A stretch of 64,000 bases of DNA from Echinometra lucunter. Lineage: Eukaryota > Echinodermata > Echinoidea > Camarodonta > Echinometridae. Positions within the stretch are counted from its first letter, which is position 1, and each line of letters opens with the position of its first letter. Positions 21,401-33,485 of this stretch are shown here, one piece after another. Both the position numbers and the translations under genes were made by a program. Location of the stretch: assembly GCA_029962745.1 (NCBI GenBank), contig CM057157.1:21287798-21351797 (forward strand), given 5' to 3'. Below the pieces are notes generated by a model that saw only the letters and a list, made by a program, of their open reading frames with translations, searched no databases and was not told the DNA's origin.

Positions 21401-21725
21401 TCAGTGGAAATAGAAAAGTATCCTCAGGTGAGCATTTCTTCCTGATTTGATCACACACTGCTTCATGATATCATATCCTTCACCATCACCCATCTTACCC
21501 AGGCAGATCGAAGGAGAATAGCGGGAGGAATGGGAGCGGGGGCAAAGGTGAATATGCGGGTGGGGGTACTAAGATCTGTTTCGTCCTAGCACAGTGGAAA
21601 TAGAAAAGTATCCTCAGGTGAGTATTTCTTCCTGATTTGATCATACACTGCTTCATGATATCATATGATATCATATCCTTCACCATCATCCATCTTATCC
21701 AAGTAGATTAAGGGGGAAGGGGAGG
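21401..21725. repeat. Two-copy tandem duplication, period 190 bp
   Basis: CAGTGGAAATAGAAAAGTAT and the following CCTCAGGTGAG(C/T)ATTTCTTC occur at 21402 and 21592, followed by about 100 bp of near-identical sequence. In copy 2 a GATATCATAT unit is duplicated, giving a perfect 20-bp palindrome at 21655-21674. The shared CAG/GTGAG resembles a splice donor, but no acceptor or frame supports an exon. Divergence is low, so the event is recent. Confidence 0.85.
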
Positions 21726-21844
21726 GGGCGAACACAATCAGCCCATGCCTCCGCAGCCTCCCCCTTTTTAAACTCAGGTGGCATATTTTTTAAACTCACT
21801 ATTTAGTAGCAGAAGTGCACTCTTTGATGAGATATATTAGTAGT

Positions 21845-21955
21845 AATCACTTCATTTTGGAATGCAAATCCACTCTCTTTGGAATGGATTTCACTAGAGT
21901 TGGGAGTGGGTTCCACTCTTTTCACCATAAATTTTCACTCCAAAACAAAGTGATT
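21845..21955. mobile_element. 111-bp inverted-repeat element of iterated CACTC words
   Basis: The left end AATCACTTCATTTTGGA is mirrored by TCCAAAACAAAGTGATT at the right. Inside, CCACTC, GGAATGGA and GAGTGG words alternate in both orientations. It is small, has no coding capacity, and resembles in style the word-iterated elements at 475 and 13434. Ends and target duplication are uncertain. Confidence 0.6.
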
Positions 21956-24430
21956 CCTAACATAGATATCAAATCCTGTGCATATAATTGTTAGAGAGTA
22001 CATTACACGATTTTACTTTCAGAGAATTTTGAAAGTTACTCTTTTTTTTCATACTTTTTGAAATATTCTTTTTATGTACCTTTTGGTCTGATAGAATATT
22101 TTTGGGATATTGGGGCTCCCCCCTTTCTCAAACTCCTGGATATGCCCTTTTATCATTTTCCCCTGCTCTCATCTTCTTTCATACTGTTTTCAACTGAAGG
22201 GCAGAAATAGGATCCTTTCCTCTCCATTACAGCAGGAAAATGAGTATTAATGACCAGGACTCAGTTGTTGTTGTTGCATTTATCCAGATCAGTAGCTTCA
22301 AGAAAAATTGACTGCTTGCACAAGGTTTACCCCTTGTGTTATCACTGCATTCTACGACTGTGGTTTAAAGGTTGACATTTTAACAGTGGAAGTGGGTGAA
22401 TTTCGAAAAACTGTTATATTTCATATTTCATGATTTTGTAAATTTTTTAATGTATTTATTTACACAATACTTTTAATAGGGTGCTTTTTCAACAATATGC
22501 TGGAATTACAAGGAGCCCTATGCATAGAAACATACAATAGGAATATGTACAGAAAATGAAACCAACAGATATACATGTATAAGCATAACAAAGATATTAC
22601 TTTGTTGTTGCAGAGTGAATAGGGAATGAAAACAATGTCTAAACAATTTCTCAGCCGTGTGAAATTGCATTTACATACGGAAAATTATAAGTGTGATTAT
22701 ATTTGAAATGATTATATTTAATATCGTCAAAACATGTCATTCACTTTAAATTGAATGCATGTATTGATATCGGCATTTTTGCATTTGAAATGTAAAATAC
22801 TGCATATCAGAGCTAAAAGATATATTTTGCTAATGTATATAGAGTGGAATGCTTTTGTGGATGGCTGTTTGATATTAAAAAATAACTCTGTTTTAATTGC
22901 TGAAAATCATTTTTCATGCTTTTGGTTCAAAAAGTCAGTCGAAGAACCAAAATTCATCTGGAAAAAGCTGTCAAAAGGTTGCAGCTCTTATAGTTTTGGT
23001 TGTAACTTAGAAATAAATCCAGACTGTTATGAATCTAGCTAGAAAAAAACAAAAATTGATGTCATGATTATATAGAAAAATTTTTTTTCCATCTTTTTGC
23101 ATCTCATTACTATAAAATCAATAAAAACACAAGTATATGCAGACTCTCTGCTTTGAGCTTTCAGACTTGTTTTCCAACTTGCTTTGTAAGAAATTTAAAG
23201 CAATTTAAAGCAATTTAAAGTAATTTAGGCAAGATGTGTGAGCTACCCACGCTATTTAATTCCAACATCTTAAATGATATACACATAGCTTTGCAACCTT
23301 TAACACATGTATGTAAAAAAATCAACATTTAAGTGTCAGACGTGTAATAAATGTCAATGCTAACAAAAAAACTTGCCCTAGACAGGGTGGGAAGTCGTTC
23401 TCGTACAGACCAAGGAATGAAATGAGGAAATACTCTAGCGGGTGACAATTTAACATTTCCTTCGTAATTTCTCCTGGCACCGGGCGGATTCACGCTCAAT
23501 CTGCCCAGTGTACAGTATCTAAAAGGTTGTTTGAGAGACAGTCGAAATCAGCTTTGGTGATTACAGGGTAGGAATTATCACCTTCTTCTAACTTCTACTG
23601 ATGATTGAGTAGGGAAAGGGGGGGGGGGGGGGTAGGTTGCATCTTCTCTCTTAAATTGCTTTACTTTAAGTACAGAGAGTTCATTGTTAAGTGCTATGGC
23701 AAAATATTATCAAGCCTCTCAGTACCATAGGTAAGTGATGTAAATTTCATTGACAGTGCAATTTTATAGCTGATTTTTTTTCCTTTTTTATTTGGCATCC
23801 AAAGTCTCAAAACTTTCTAGTACACTAGATATATTTGAACAGTGAAAAGGCCTTGATTTGCATCTGAAAAGAAGTTGAAAATGGGTTCATGAATGTCATG
23901 GAACTTTTAATATATGAAGAGAAATTAATACCGAAAGAAGAGTAAAATATTGAAAACTTTTTTATAGGGTGTTGAAAGTAAATGGACCTAGTGTTGCTAA
24001 GTGGACATATTTCAGACTTGATTGATCCAATGCAATTTCATTGATGGGACTGGAAGGAGGGGTGGGGGGGATGGGGTGCAAACTTGCTTCATGTTGACAC
24101 CAAAGACTATACTTGGGAAATCTGCTCTATGACTAAAGTCTACAGACATTTTCTTTTCAATTCCCTATTCAGAGTTCTTTCCTGCCAAACTGCTCTTCCC
24201 ATCCGTCACTCCAGACATTGTCTAAATTACTCTGAGACGTAGACAAAACATGAATTGCTTCATTCCCAGCACGCCCCTCCTGTTATTGTCTTCTAATGGT
24301 CCGTACATATATATGTTTTTCTCGTTCTTGACATTTCTGTATGAATTTCACCTGTGAATCATCATGTATGCAGATGGATGAAGAATTTGGGTAAAAAATT
24401 GAAGGGAATATATAGATGCATGTTGTATGG
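21956..24430. other. No confident gene; low-complexity items
   Basis: Around 22380-22600 the sequence resembles the AT-rich 3' part of a retroelement on the minus strand, but this is weak. GCAATTTAAA is repeated three times at 23200-23227. A 15-G run lies at 23618-23632. One short candidate exon is listed separately at 23676. Confidence 0.45.
23676..23730 (+). CDS. Weak 55-bp exon candidate
   Basis: TTTACTTTAAGTACAG precedes it and CATAG/GTAAGTGATG, a near-consensus donor, follows. One frame is open through (17 codons, including SAMAKYYQASQYH). A second frame is open but ends in TAG exactly at the boundary. The short length makes chance likely and no family is recognised. Confidence 0.15.
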
Positions 24431-24436
24431 ATGTGT

Positions 24437-24640
24437 TTGAATTTGAATTTGAATTTGAATTTGAATTTATTTGAAAAATGTCATTCAGTAATGTACATGA
24501 ATATTCTGTTTACAATATGTTGGCATAATAACAATATGTAGAAAAGGAAAACAAAAGAAGAAATCATTGAATTAACAAAAGTTACATTTGGATAAAACAA
24601 CAAACAAGGAAATGGTTTTACATATTAATTTGAAACAGAA
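24437..24640 (-). mobile_element. Possible LINE 3' end (minus strand)
   Basis: A TTTGAA/GAATTT hexamer array (24437-24471) abuts an AT-rich stretch containing ACATGAATATTCTG and TTACATTTG. On the minus strand this reads as an A-rich 3' region ending in a short tandem repeat, as seen in several non-LTR retroelement families. No reverse transcriptase sequence is nearby, so the assignment is tentative. A similar arrangement lies at 50945-51250. Confidence 0.4.
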
Positions 24641-24869
24641 ACAAAACAAAATTTATGATGCCTTCAAAATTCACCTCTTATTTTTATAATCTTATTTTTA
24701 TAATCTTATGTGTTTGTAAAGGCCTACTTGTGTTTAAGAGGGGGGGGGGGGGGTAGGGACGACAGGGAGGTGAAAAGGGGCACTTATATAGGCACCTTGT
24801 CCAGTGATGTGTTGTCCAAACGAAATGAACAGAAAAGAAGTCCTTTTAAGCTTTGACTTTGATTTTTGA

Positions 24870-25126
24870 ACAACTAGCCCTTGGATAATTATCCTTGGGC
24901 AGCGTACCCCCTAGAAAAAATAAATCCAAATTAATTGTAATTTTTTCTTGCAGGGTAACTTGGGTCATTTTCTTAGAGGATAGCTGCTTGTGAAGGTAAT
25001 AGAGATTTAATAGGATATAGTTGTCCTAGGGAGAATTGTCCACGGATCGTCTTTTTTTTTAGCGATATTTATCCTAGGTGATCATTGTCCCAGTGGCATT
25101 GTCTGGGATAATCAAGGGGGGGGGGG
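24870..25126. repeat. Iterated GATAATTGTCC/CCTAGG words
   Basis: GGATAATTATCC, GATATAGTTGTCCTAGGG, AGAATTGTCCACGG, TTTATCCTAGGTGATCA, TTGTCCCAGTGG and TTGTCTGGGATAAT follow one another, so a TTRTCCYRGG word is repeated in both orientations. It ends at an 11-G run (25116-25126). It may be a decayed word-iterated MITE; ends are not defined. Confidence 0.45.
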
Positions 25127-25319
25127 TAGTTATTCTTATACCAGTCCTTTACATCTACTACTTATTACTGCTTGTAACAACTACATGTATGAAGAAGAAA
25201 AAAATATTCATGAAAAAGAAGAAGGAAGGAAAGAAAAAGAAAAAAAAAGGAAAAAGGATAAAGTATGTATGTAATACGAGGCACTTGGTGACTTTTTCCA
25301 GTACAGTGATTTCTGTTTA

Positions 25320-25560
25320 CACTGTTTTTTATTTTTGTTATACATTGAAAATTTTGTTATATTTTGTTATATTCTGGTATATTTTTGTTATATTCCATTA
25401 TATTTTGAGAATATCTTGGTTTATTCCATTATTTGTGTTATATTCTGTTCCTTTTTGTTATATTTTGTAAAATTTTTATTATATTTTGTGAAAACTTGAG
25501 AATAATCCAATGTGTATGGATTTAAATCAATAAATTTGAAATTTGAAACTTGAAACTTGT
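25320..25560. repeat. TTTTGTTATAT minisatellite and AATTTGAAA tail
   Basis: TTTTGTTATATT-type units recur from about 25330 to 25485. They are followed by TCAATAAATTTGAAATTTG and two GAAACTTG units near 25530-25556, a pattern like a retroelement 3' terminus on the plus strand. An adenine-rich run (25190-25260) precedes it. The 130-codon ORF here reads only low-complexity sequence. Confidence 0.6.
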
Positions 25561-25984
25561 ATGTTTAAACATTGAACATTAATATGTTGACATGTTTATA
25601 CCTTACTTGTTCATGTACCTCAATTTGAATCATTATCAAACTTCATCTCAAAGTGCGTCGACTCCGAAGCACAAAATATCACCGAAAAACAACATTTTGT
25701 CTCCGAGCTCTGATGAGCTTTGACGTTTCACTGCAATTCTGCTGTGTTTTGGAGCAAGATAACTAGACGGGCTGAGATGGTTTGAGACACTGGCTGGGCA
25801 GACTGCCAGATAGGCTGGTCAGAAAGAGTTATCAAATATTTATATTCACCAGGGTACTGTATAATATTATTGAAATATGAGATGGAGAGAATATGTCAAG
25901 AAAGTAAACTTTGGGATTCCCAAAACTTTTTTGAGTAGGTGGAAAGTACACTAGCCTATGTGTGTGTGTGTAATTAAAGAAGAC

Positions 25985-26350
25985 AGAGATTGTATTTCTT
26001 CTTCTCTCTTCCTCTTCATGTTTTCTCATCGTCTTTTACTTCTTTCCCTTCTTCCTCTTCTCGGAATCTCAGTATTCTAATTTTCCCTTTCTTTTCTTTT
26101 CTTCTTCCTTTTCTTCTTTTCCTTCTTCTTCTTCTTCTTCTTCTTCTTTCTCTTCTTCTTCTTCATCTTCTGCTCCTCCTCCTTCTTCTTCTTCTTCTTC
26201 TTCTTCTTCTTCTTTTTCTCCTTCATTTCTTCTTCTTCTTTTCCTGTGGTCTTTTCATTCTTCCTTTATTTTCTTTTTCCTTTTGTGCCCCCTGTCATTT
26301 TTTCCTCTATAATACTCTCTCCTTTGTCTATTTTCTTCTTTTCATTTCTT
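25985..26350. repeat. Pyrimidine tract with (TTC)n arrays
   Basis: A long TC-rich stretch with runs of CTT triplets (for example 26121-26148 and 26181-26213). The plus-strand ORF across it is poly-leucine/serine low complexity and is not a gene. Such tracts can form triplex DNA. Confidence 0.9.
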
Positions 26351-26379
26351 TAGAAATGTACTATTTTACCTTGATATAG

Positions 26380-27506
26380 CGAAATCTCAAATGAATTTTA
26401 TCTGGCTCTAAAGAGTCAAGGCCTTTGAATCTTTTGTTTCATTTTAATGAGAGTGCTACATACCTTTCATATGTCCTTGAACTCCAAATCAGCTTCACTT
26501 TCAATAAGTCATAAATTCTGCCAAAGTTATTTGTTGCAATGTAGAGAGTCTAGATATTTTTGACCCATGACCCTCTTTTAGGTTACCTTTTCAAATGCAT
26601 GTAGTCGTAAGGCTTTTTGGCTATTTTGAAATGTTGTTTCAAATTTGAAATACACAATTGATGCTCTACTTTAAATTCACTCATATGCTGTACTCACATT
26701 TGTAATGGGAACATGGAACAATATCAAAACAGATACTAGTATATTTTGAAAGGCTATAGAAAAGACAAACTATATTTCCTCTGAGAATGTCTTTGCTTGG
26801 GAGTAACATTTCTGGAAGATTTTTGGTTTAAAATGGTCTTTAGTTTTTATGAAAAGGAGGGCTAAATCCAGTGTAGATAGTTCAATCATGGGTCATCGTA
26901 TTTTGATAACATTTGAAGATTTATGGAGTAAATTAAATATTTCTTTATCATCTGACTATACCTATAGTCCCATTTCTCCTGCTCCATTTCACATTCCCAA
27001 TTTTTAGTCAAGCTTTGTATAAATTACTCCCCAAGATAAATGGTGTCCATTTCCTCATTTTTAAAAGGCAACTTATTACAATCCGACCTAAAATGATTGG
27101 GATCATAACCACTTAAAATCTACAGCTTTCTGGTACTTTATTTTGTCATTGAAGTAGGTGATTAGAATTTGTTATGTGTTATTCTAATGGGTTCAAACAC
27201 AGTGATAGGAGGCATGGGTAATAAAACACTGCAATTTGGAATGTGGTTTCACTGTAGCCTTTGTGACAAAGGGATTATTTTATTGTAGAAAATATCGGAC
27301 AAGGTCAAAAGTTCATTTTAAATCAAAAGATTAATATGATATATTAATATATCTAATATTTGTAGCAAAAGTGACAAGATTTATAACAACATTCATAATT
27401 TTTCTTGAAAGAGCTATATGGTTAAAGAAAAGTCTGACATAAAATTTTATCCTTCGGTTTCTTTCCTTTCTTTTGGAAATGTTTTCTCATTCTCTAAGAT
27501 TTTTAT
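26380..27506. other. No gene recognised
   Basis: AT-rich sequence without supported ORFs, splice-bounded islands or repeats, up to the TTAA element at 27511. Confidence 0.5.
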
Positions 27507-27510
27507 TTAA

Positions 27511-27988
27511 AGGCATTGGCTAACTTTGTGAGTAGCTGATTTAAGAAATTCTCAAACTAAGATGAAACATGTGTATGAGTACTTGTATTTGTACTCAAAA
27601 ACCCTGAAACCAACCATAATTTGGAATGAAAAAGTGTAAGTTAGACGCAAACGGTGATTTCATTATCCTTCGTCTCACGAGACAATCACTAAGAGGACCA
27701 CTTTGCTTGAATTTGAAAATGCCGTTATGTGCCTCCCACCACGTGATTCGCCAGTACACACAGTACGGTAAGGTGAGTCACACGCGCATGCGCACTCCTT
27801 ATGTCTATTCTGTGCAACCGGCCCTCGTATATTTTTCAAACATTGATTCACATTTTTGATATTTAAAAATACTTCTTGCGGATATTATACTGTGAAACTT
27901 TCAGACTGGTATTTTTACACTATAACCCTTATGTTTATTCCATTTTCAAGTAACAAAACAAGGTTTTTTAAAATGTTAACTAATGTCT
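27511..27988 (+). mobile_element. 480-bp MITE with TTAA target duplication, copy 1
   Basis: TTAA at 27507-27510 and 27989-27992 flank ends AGGCATTGGCTAAC and, reverse-complemented, AGACATTAGTTAAC. Two inverted copies lie at 51555-52145 and 62190-62683. The conserved interior includes AAGTGTAAGTTAGACGCAAA, GTCTCACGAGACAATCAC and a GCGCATGCGC palindrome (27784-27793). The 77-codon ORF starting MKKCKLDANGDF recurs at the 62-kb copy only because the DNA is repeated; it lacks family resemblance. TTAA duplication with AGG ends suggests a Kolobok-like non-autonomous element (inference). Confidence 0.9.
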
Positions 27989-28139
27989 TTAAACTGCATG
28001 ATAACATGAATTGCATATTGGAATGTAGGGAGAGTACATGAAGCTCTTTGTAATGAAAGGCCTGGCATCTATCAATATATTTTCGAAGAATTTATTTTTA
28101 AAATGGGTGGTTATGATCCAGCAATCTTAAAGTAGCTGT

Positions 28140-29345
28140 TCCCATTTGAAAAATAGAATGAAAATATCTATTGAGTGTTCTCTTTTCTGCATACTTTTCC
28201 ACCTACACTTACAATTGATAATATATTGTATATCTTGTATATTTTGTATATATATTGTATATTGTTATAATCAAGTCATTAAATTATATTCACTTCATCA
28301 TTCATTAAATTTGTATGCTAACGCAAGAAAATTGACCAATTGGCAATACTATGGTCAAGTGCATCCTTTTAAAGCATAGGGACATAGGCATCCTTTGGTC
28401 ACCAAATTATTCCCTTTTGGAAAACAAAATAAAAATATCAGAGTATTCTCTTTTCTGCAGATTCCTTTCATCCTATATTCACAATCAATAATTCTCTTGT
28501 GCATTGTTATAATCAAGCCATTAAAATAAATTCAGCATTCATTAAATATGTATGCTAACTCAAGAAAACTGACCAATTAGCAACAGTGCAGTCAAGCGTA
28601 TACTAAAGCATAGGGAACACAAATAGGTCACCCAATTGTTCCCTTTTGAAAAACAAAATAAAATATCAGTACAGTATTCTCTTTTCTGTGTATTTTTTCC
28701 TCCTACACTCAACAGTGATTAAGTTTCTTGTATATTGTTATAACCAAAAGTCATTAAATTTATGTCATTATTCATTTGTATGCCAGCTTAACAAAACTGA
28801 CCAATTAACAACACTGCAGTCAAGTGTATCCTCTTAAAGCGTAGGAACACTGGCATGTGTAGGTCACCTAACTATTCCCTTTTGAAAAAACAACAAAAAA
28901 TATCAGTAGGGTATTCTCTTTTCTGCAGATTCTTTTCATCCTACATTCACAATTAATAATTCCCTTGTCTTTGTTATAATCAAGTCATTATAGTCACTTC
29001 ATCATTCATTGAAGTTTGTATGCTAACTCAGGAAAACTGACCAATTAGCAACAGTGCAGTCAAGTGTATCAAAGCTTGTAGAAACACAGGCATCCATAGG
29101 TCACCCAATTATTCCCTTTTGAAAAACAAAATAAAATATCAGAGTATGCTCTTTTCTGCAAGCTTTTTTCCTTCTACACTCACAATTATTAATTTTCTTG
29201 TGCATTGTTATAACCAAGTCATTAAATTTACGTCATTATTCATTTGTATGCCAGCTTAACAAAACTGACCAATTAACAACACTGAAGTCTAGCGTATCTT
29301 CTAAAAGCGTAGGAACACAGGCATCCATAGGTCACCAATTATTAT
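28140..29345 (+). repeat. Five-unit tandem array, about 235 bp per unit
   Basis: Units start with TTCCCTTTTGAAAAACAAAA at about 28410, 28639, 28875 and 29112, preceded by a diverged first unit at 28140 (expanded by TATATTGTATAT repeats). Each contains ATATCAG..TATTCTCTTTTCTGC, TTGTTATAATCAAGTCATTA, TTTGTATGCTAAC, AAACTGACCAATTA, GTCAAGTGTATC and AGGTCACC. Spacings are 229, 236 and 237 bp. Units are visibly homologous but individually diverged. Small ORFs beginning MKN.. recur but are not conserved. Confidence 0.9.
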
Positions 29346-30675
29346 CACTGGCCATCATGCTCTGCTAGGTCAATATAAGCAGCCTGGAATTTTTATGCAT
29401 GGCAGGTTTTTATTTTCTGTCCGGTAATGATAATCTGCATAACCGTGACAGATTTCCCTGTATTCTATAGCTGGGTTTTTCTGCACTGATTTTGGTGTTA
29501 AATTGGAAGCCAAACAAAAAAGATGCTATCAGCCTTTATGAACTATAATTGACATGTTTATGACTAAAATTCAGTGGAGCTCTGATAATAAAGTAAATTT
29601 GTATACTGGTATGATGACGTTTTAATATAAATTGGTTTCTTAGAACTTAGTACGTGGGACCATGCACAAAGGTGGTATAAATGTTCGGCCCAAACACTTC
29701 AGCTATTTCTGGTCTTATTTCAAGTGTGCCTTGCATTTGATGATTTATGATTTGCAGGAAACTTTCTAATGTGATGTCCTAACTCATATAAAAAGAACAA
29801 GAACTATAGCTTTCCTTTAAATTGAGGTTTACCTTAAAACTTCCACAAGATATACAAGACTGAAAATAAAAATTGCTTTGTTATCCCTGGAATGTTCCAG
29901 CTCACTTGACCCAAAGCTAAGCAATCATACTTCATTCCATCCTTTCCCAAATTTAATTTCCATATAGATGTAAAGCTGACAGCTGGTCACACTGTACCCA
30001 TGACCCAGGTCACGAAAGATCACAAGTTCTTGGTCACTTTGAGTCTACCACACCGTATCCATAAGTCATTTTCATATCTAGCCTATATTGTGTTCTCCTT
30101 TCCTGTGGGAAATAGATTGTGATGAATCATGCATCTTCAACTGGATTTTTGTCTGATTCTCAGGTGCCTGTAAGAAGGTCTCTGTCCTATCCACTGCTGC
30201 CTGCAAGAAGGCCTTTGTCACTTATGCAAGTGTTGGAAAGACTTTTCAAGATAATTACTAATGAAGGATTTTTTTCCCAATCACTGATATAGGGCCTGTT
30301 GTTCAGGATAAGTCAGAAAATCAAATACTGCTACCACAAAGAAGCCCCCCCCCCCAAAAAAAGTATTTTTTCTTGAAAAACATGAACAGAAAGTTGAAAA
30401 ACTAAAAAACTTAAACTTTCAGGACACCATGCAGGCCTGTCTTCAGAAAGTTGATTAGTTGTGTGCATGTACTATGTTCTTGCTTTACTGTATATTTGTT
30501 TTCCAGAAATTGCTTAGTATATATTGATATAAAACCTTAAACTTGTAACTGCTTTTCTTTTATTTGATAAAGTCATATACTGCTAAGTTTAGCTAGGGTG
30601 AAGTTTTCATGAAATTTATCTCAAAACTGTTTCAAAAGAGAGTCTGCATGTGCTTTGCAGATGAGATCAACCGTG
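29346..30675. other. No gene recognised
   Basis: AT-rich. At 30161-30230 a 42-bp phrase GCCTGYAAGAAGGYCTYTGT is present twice in tandem behind an acceptor-like TTTTTGTCTGATTCTCAG, but no donor follows and the open frame ends after about 45 codons, so no exon is called. A C-run lies near 30345-30355. Confidence 0.45.
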
Positions 30676-30910
30676 CACTCTAAAAAACGATTCAGTCAAT
30701 ATGACTAGATTAAGAGTCAGCTTGGTGCAACTAATATGTCTAGTCAGATATCTTGCTAACTTCTAAAATTCTTTAAAAATGACTGTCTACTAATCAAAAT
30801 ACGATGAGAGAATAGTGAAAAATTACAAAAAAATAGAAATGACTAAAATAATAATTGTACCCAACTGACCCTTTCATCTAGTCAGTTTTAACTGAATCAT
30901 TTTAAGAGTG
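30676..30910. mobile_element. MITE with CACTCTAAAAAA inverted ends
   Basis: Left CACTCTAAAAAACGATTCAG is matched at the right, in reverse complement, by CACTCTTAAAATGATTCAG. Inner ATGACTAGATTAAGAGTCAG and ACTGACTAGATGAAAGGGTC extend the inverted repeat to about 50 bp. Length is 235 bp. GACTAG and AGTCA words recur inside. The A-rich end resembles that of the element at 475. No target duplication is evident. Confidence 0.8.
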
Positions 30911-31950
30911 TGCCATATATAGACAAACATGGTGGTTCCTTGTCCTGTGTTCAGACACCCTTGAGTTCCGAATATTTTAAGACAATGACATTTAGGGCTT
31001 TTGTTTGGTTAACTGTCTCACGGGCAGGCAAATTCCAATTATCACCTACAACACCCTATTGTTCATAGCAAATTAACAACAAACTCCCTAGTAACCCTCT
31101 TCCCGACCAGTACATAAAAGATATGATCACTGCTAGAGATGACAGATACCAAGTCACCCAGTGTCCAAAGAAAAACAAACACCACGAACCAAACTTGTCA
31201 ACTCCTTTCAACATTCTGCGATGCTCCTCTCATTTTTTGCCCTACATTTTTCAGGTGGAACATGTTATGAGCACGTGTAAGCGTTGTAATCGATAGCCAA
31301 AAGGATGGACTAGAGCACCCAGCAAGGTCTAACTTCCTGATCAATTAGAGCGTGGGGACACCTTTTATTTCGTCGGCGTTGCTTTCTTTGCATCCTTGTT
31401 TCCGCGCTCTGTTTTCTTCACACAGGATGTTGTCTGGGGAGGAAGGGATTGCCTGGCATAGCATCCCTCTGAGACCTTACACACACAGCACTCCTGTAAA
31501 ACAATGAATTAAATTAGACCAACTCATAGCTGTGCCACTACCAAGATCAGGAGCATTGTTCCGGACTTAGCTACACTACCCACCCCCCCCCCCACCCACC
31601 CACCTTGCCTATCTGAAACCCTATGATGAGCTCTTCCACTCTACCACATTAGGTTTTAGGTTCTGAGCACCCTCCCTCACTCGAATCCTACCCTTATGAG
31701 TGAAACCTAAATCATACGTGCCCTGATGAAAACGAAAAAAAAAAAAAAAAATATGAGATGGACCAATAGGTTATCGGTATACCACTGATATCTGATATCA
31801 GGTGTTAGGTTCCAAATATAAATAATTTCTTTATGGTTCTGGAATATAATGGGCCATGTCTTTCTACTGAAACCTAGCTTGTATTCAAAATGTGCTCCCT
31901 TAAGGTATACTGCATGGATGTAACTTCTGGACCAAACTCCCATCTCCTTG
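30911..31950. other. No gene recognised
   Basis: A C-rich run near 31573-31592 (CCCACCCACC) and a 16-A run near 31737-31751 are the only notable items. Confidence 0.45.
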
Positions 31951-31954
31951 AAAA

Positions 31955-32490
31955 AGCTGTGTCACCCAATGATATTAGCCCCATGCCATGAATGCATCTT
32001 CTCGCAGATGGCAGCCTTACCTAGTCTAATGCTTTTCTTGATGTGGCACTATCTCAGAGTTCATGATGGAGAAAGAAATGAATTCGATTATCTCCTAACT
32101 ATGTTATCATATCATATCACCAGCAGGTGCTATGATCTTCACTTGTTCGACCCTCAAGTTCCTCACCCCCTTCCTTTGATTGTTCCTTCAGAAATGCAAC
32201 ATCACCTAAAGACCACCAGCCCTGTGTCAAGGAACACATCTTTTGTCAGAGGATGCCTTTTGTTCATCTTGTGCTGTCTGTAAGTGCCACATAGAATAAT
32301 GACATCTAGTGACCAAATCGTAGCCATGCCACGTTTGATTATCAGCTGCAAGAGTCTTGACGAATTGAGCCACTCCTTCCTTACCTCCCCTATTTGATTG
32401 TTCCCCCTTGAAAAATTGAAAAATGCAATGTCACCCAAAATCCACCAGCCGCATGTCAAGAACCTGTCTTTTGTCAGAGTACAGCTTTGG
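31955..32490. repeat. Diverged tandem repeats, about 235-bp spacing
   Basis: GTCACCCAATGATATTAGCC (31960), ATCACCTAAAGACCACCAGC (32202) and GTCACCCAAAATCCACCAGC (32430) begin related segments. The second and third share TGTCAAG, CTTTTGTCAGAG and TTCRTCT downstream and TGATTGTTCC upstream. The first is more diverged. ORFs overlap both strands, none of recognised family. Confidence 0.6.
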
Positions 32491-33485
32491 TTCGTCTGGC
32501 GCATTTCTTCATCTGACGCTCTCGTTAAGCCGTTTAATTCATTAATGATACAAGCTGCCTTGACGTCTGGGGTGCTACCATCAGAAGCTCCCCTTCACAC
32601 TGCCAACCCTGCTCAAGTTTCAAAAGTGAAATCCTTGGCTTAAGATTGACTTTCCGAATCCCTCCCTCTTCACTTGCACCTCCCAACCAAGACAGATTTT
32701 GATCTAGCGGTGGCCCCTGGATTTCAGTTCTAACCTGTGTGATGATTAAAGGATATTATAATAATACCATGCAGATTTGCTTCTTCTAATCAGCAGGTTT
32801 TATATTGAAAGAAAAGACTTTTGTTGCCTGCAACCAACTTGTCCCATCCGCTTTGCAACTCTGTCTTCATGGATTAAGAGTCATGGAGTTAAATTCTTTT
32901 TCAATGAGAAGATCCCAGAAAAAAGTGTAAATCTGTAAGGTCATACTTGAGACCTAAATAACTTTTGATTATCTGTCAGTTCAAAGATTAGAATGAAAGA
33001 ACTACACGATGATGTTGATGATGACATGCATGTGTGTATTACGACATACACTGTACTTGTTATTGATCAAAGAAGTGTTAGAAGTTCCAAGAACTAGTTC
33101 TAAACTTGACTGAACCATGATGAAATGAAACCTAGTTTGGTGCCAGATCTTATTTAGGACTATACATTTCCTTGTGTGAGAGGAATAGTAATCTAAGCAT
33201 TGTATGTCTTACTTTTAAAATCGAAATAGAAAAATATAATTTGTTGTTGGTTTCTCTGTAACTGTAAGGTCTGGCTTTGTGAGAAGACAACTTGATAATT
33301 CATTGATCGGGAATCAGCCACAGCATGTCAGTATTTTAGGAAAGTAGGTTTTGAACTGGAAAGTCTTATGTTCCACTCCATGTCTAGCTCCTCAGATAGG
33401 AACAAGTTATCTCAGAATTCTTAAGTACAGATCCTCTTTAACCCAACCTTTTAAAGACTGAAAATTGTAGAGTATCCAATAAACC
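32491..33485. other. No gene recognised
   Basis: Unremarkable AT-rich sequence between a tandem repeat and the element at 33486. I see no supported exon or repeat. Confidence 0.5.

Noticed and set aside
25990..26379. 129-codon leucine-rich ORF
   Set aside because: It is a translation of a pyrimidine microsatellite tract.
27626..27859. A small protein family (MKKCKLDANGDF..) repeated at 62278-62568
   Set aside because: The similarity is explained by copies of one MITE; the third copy at 51.6 kb lacks the frame and no coding signature is visible.
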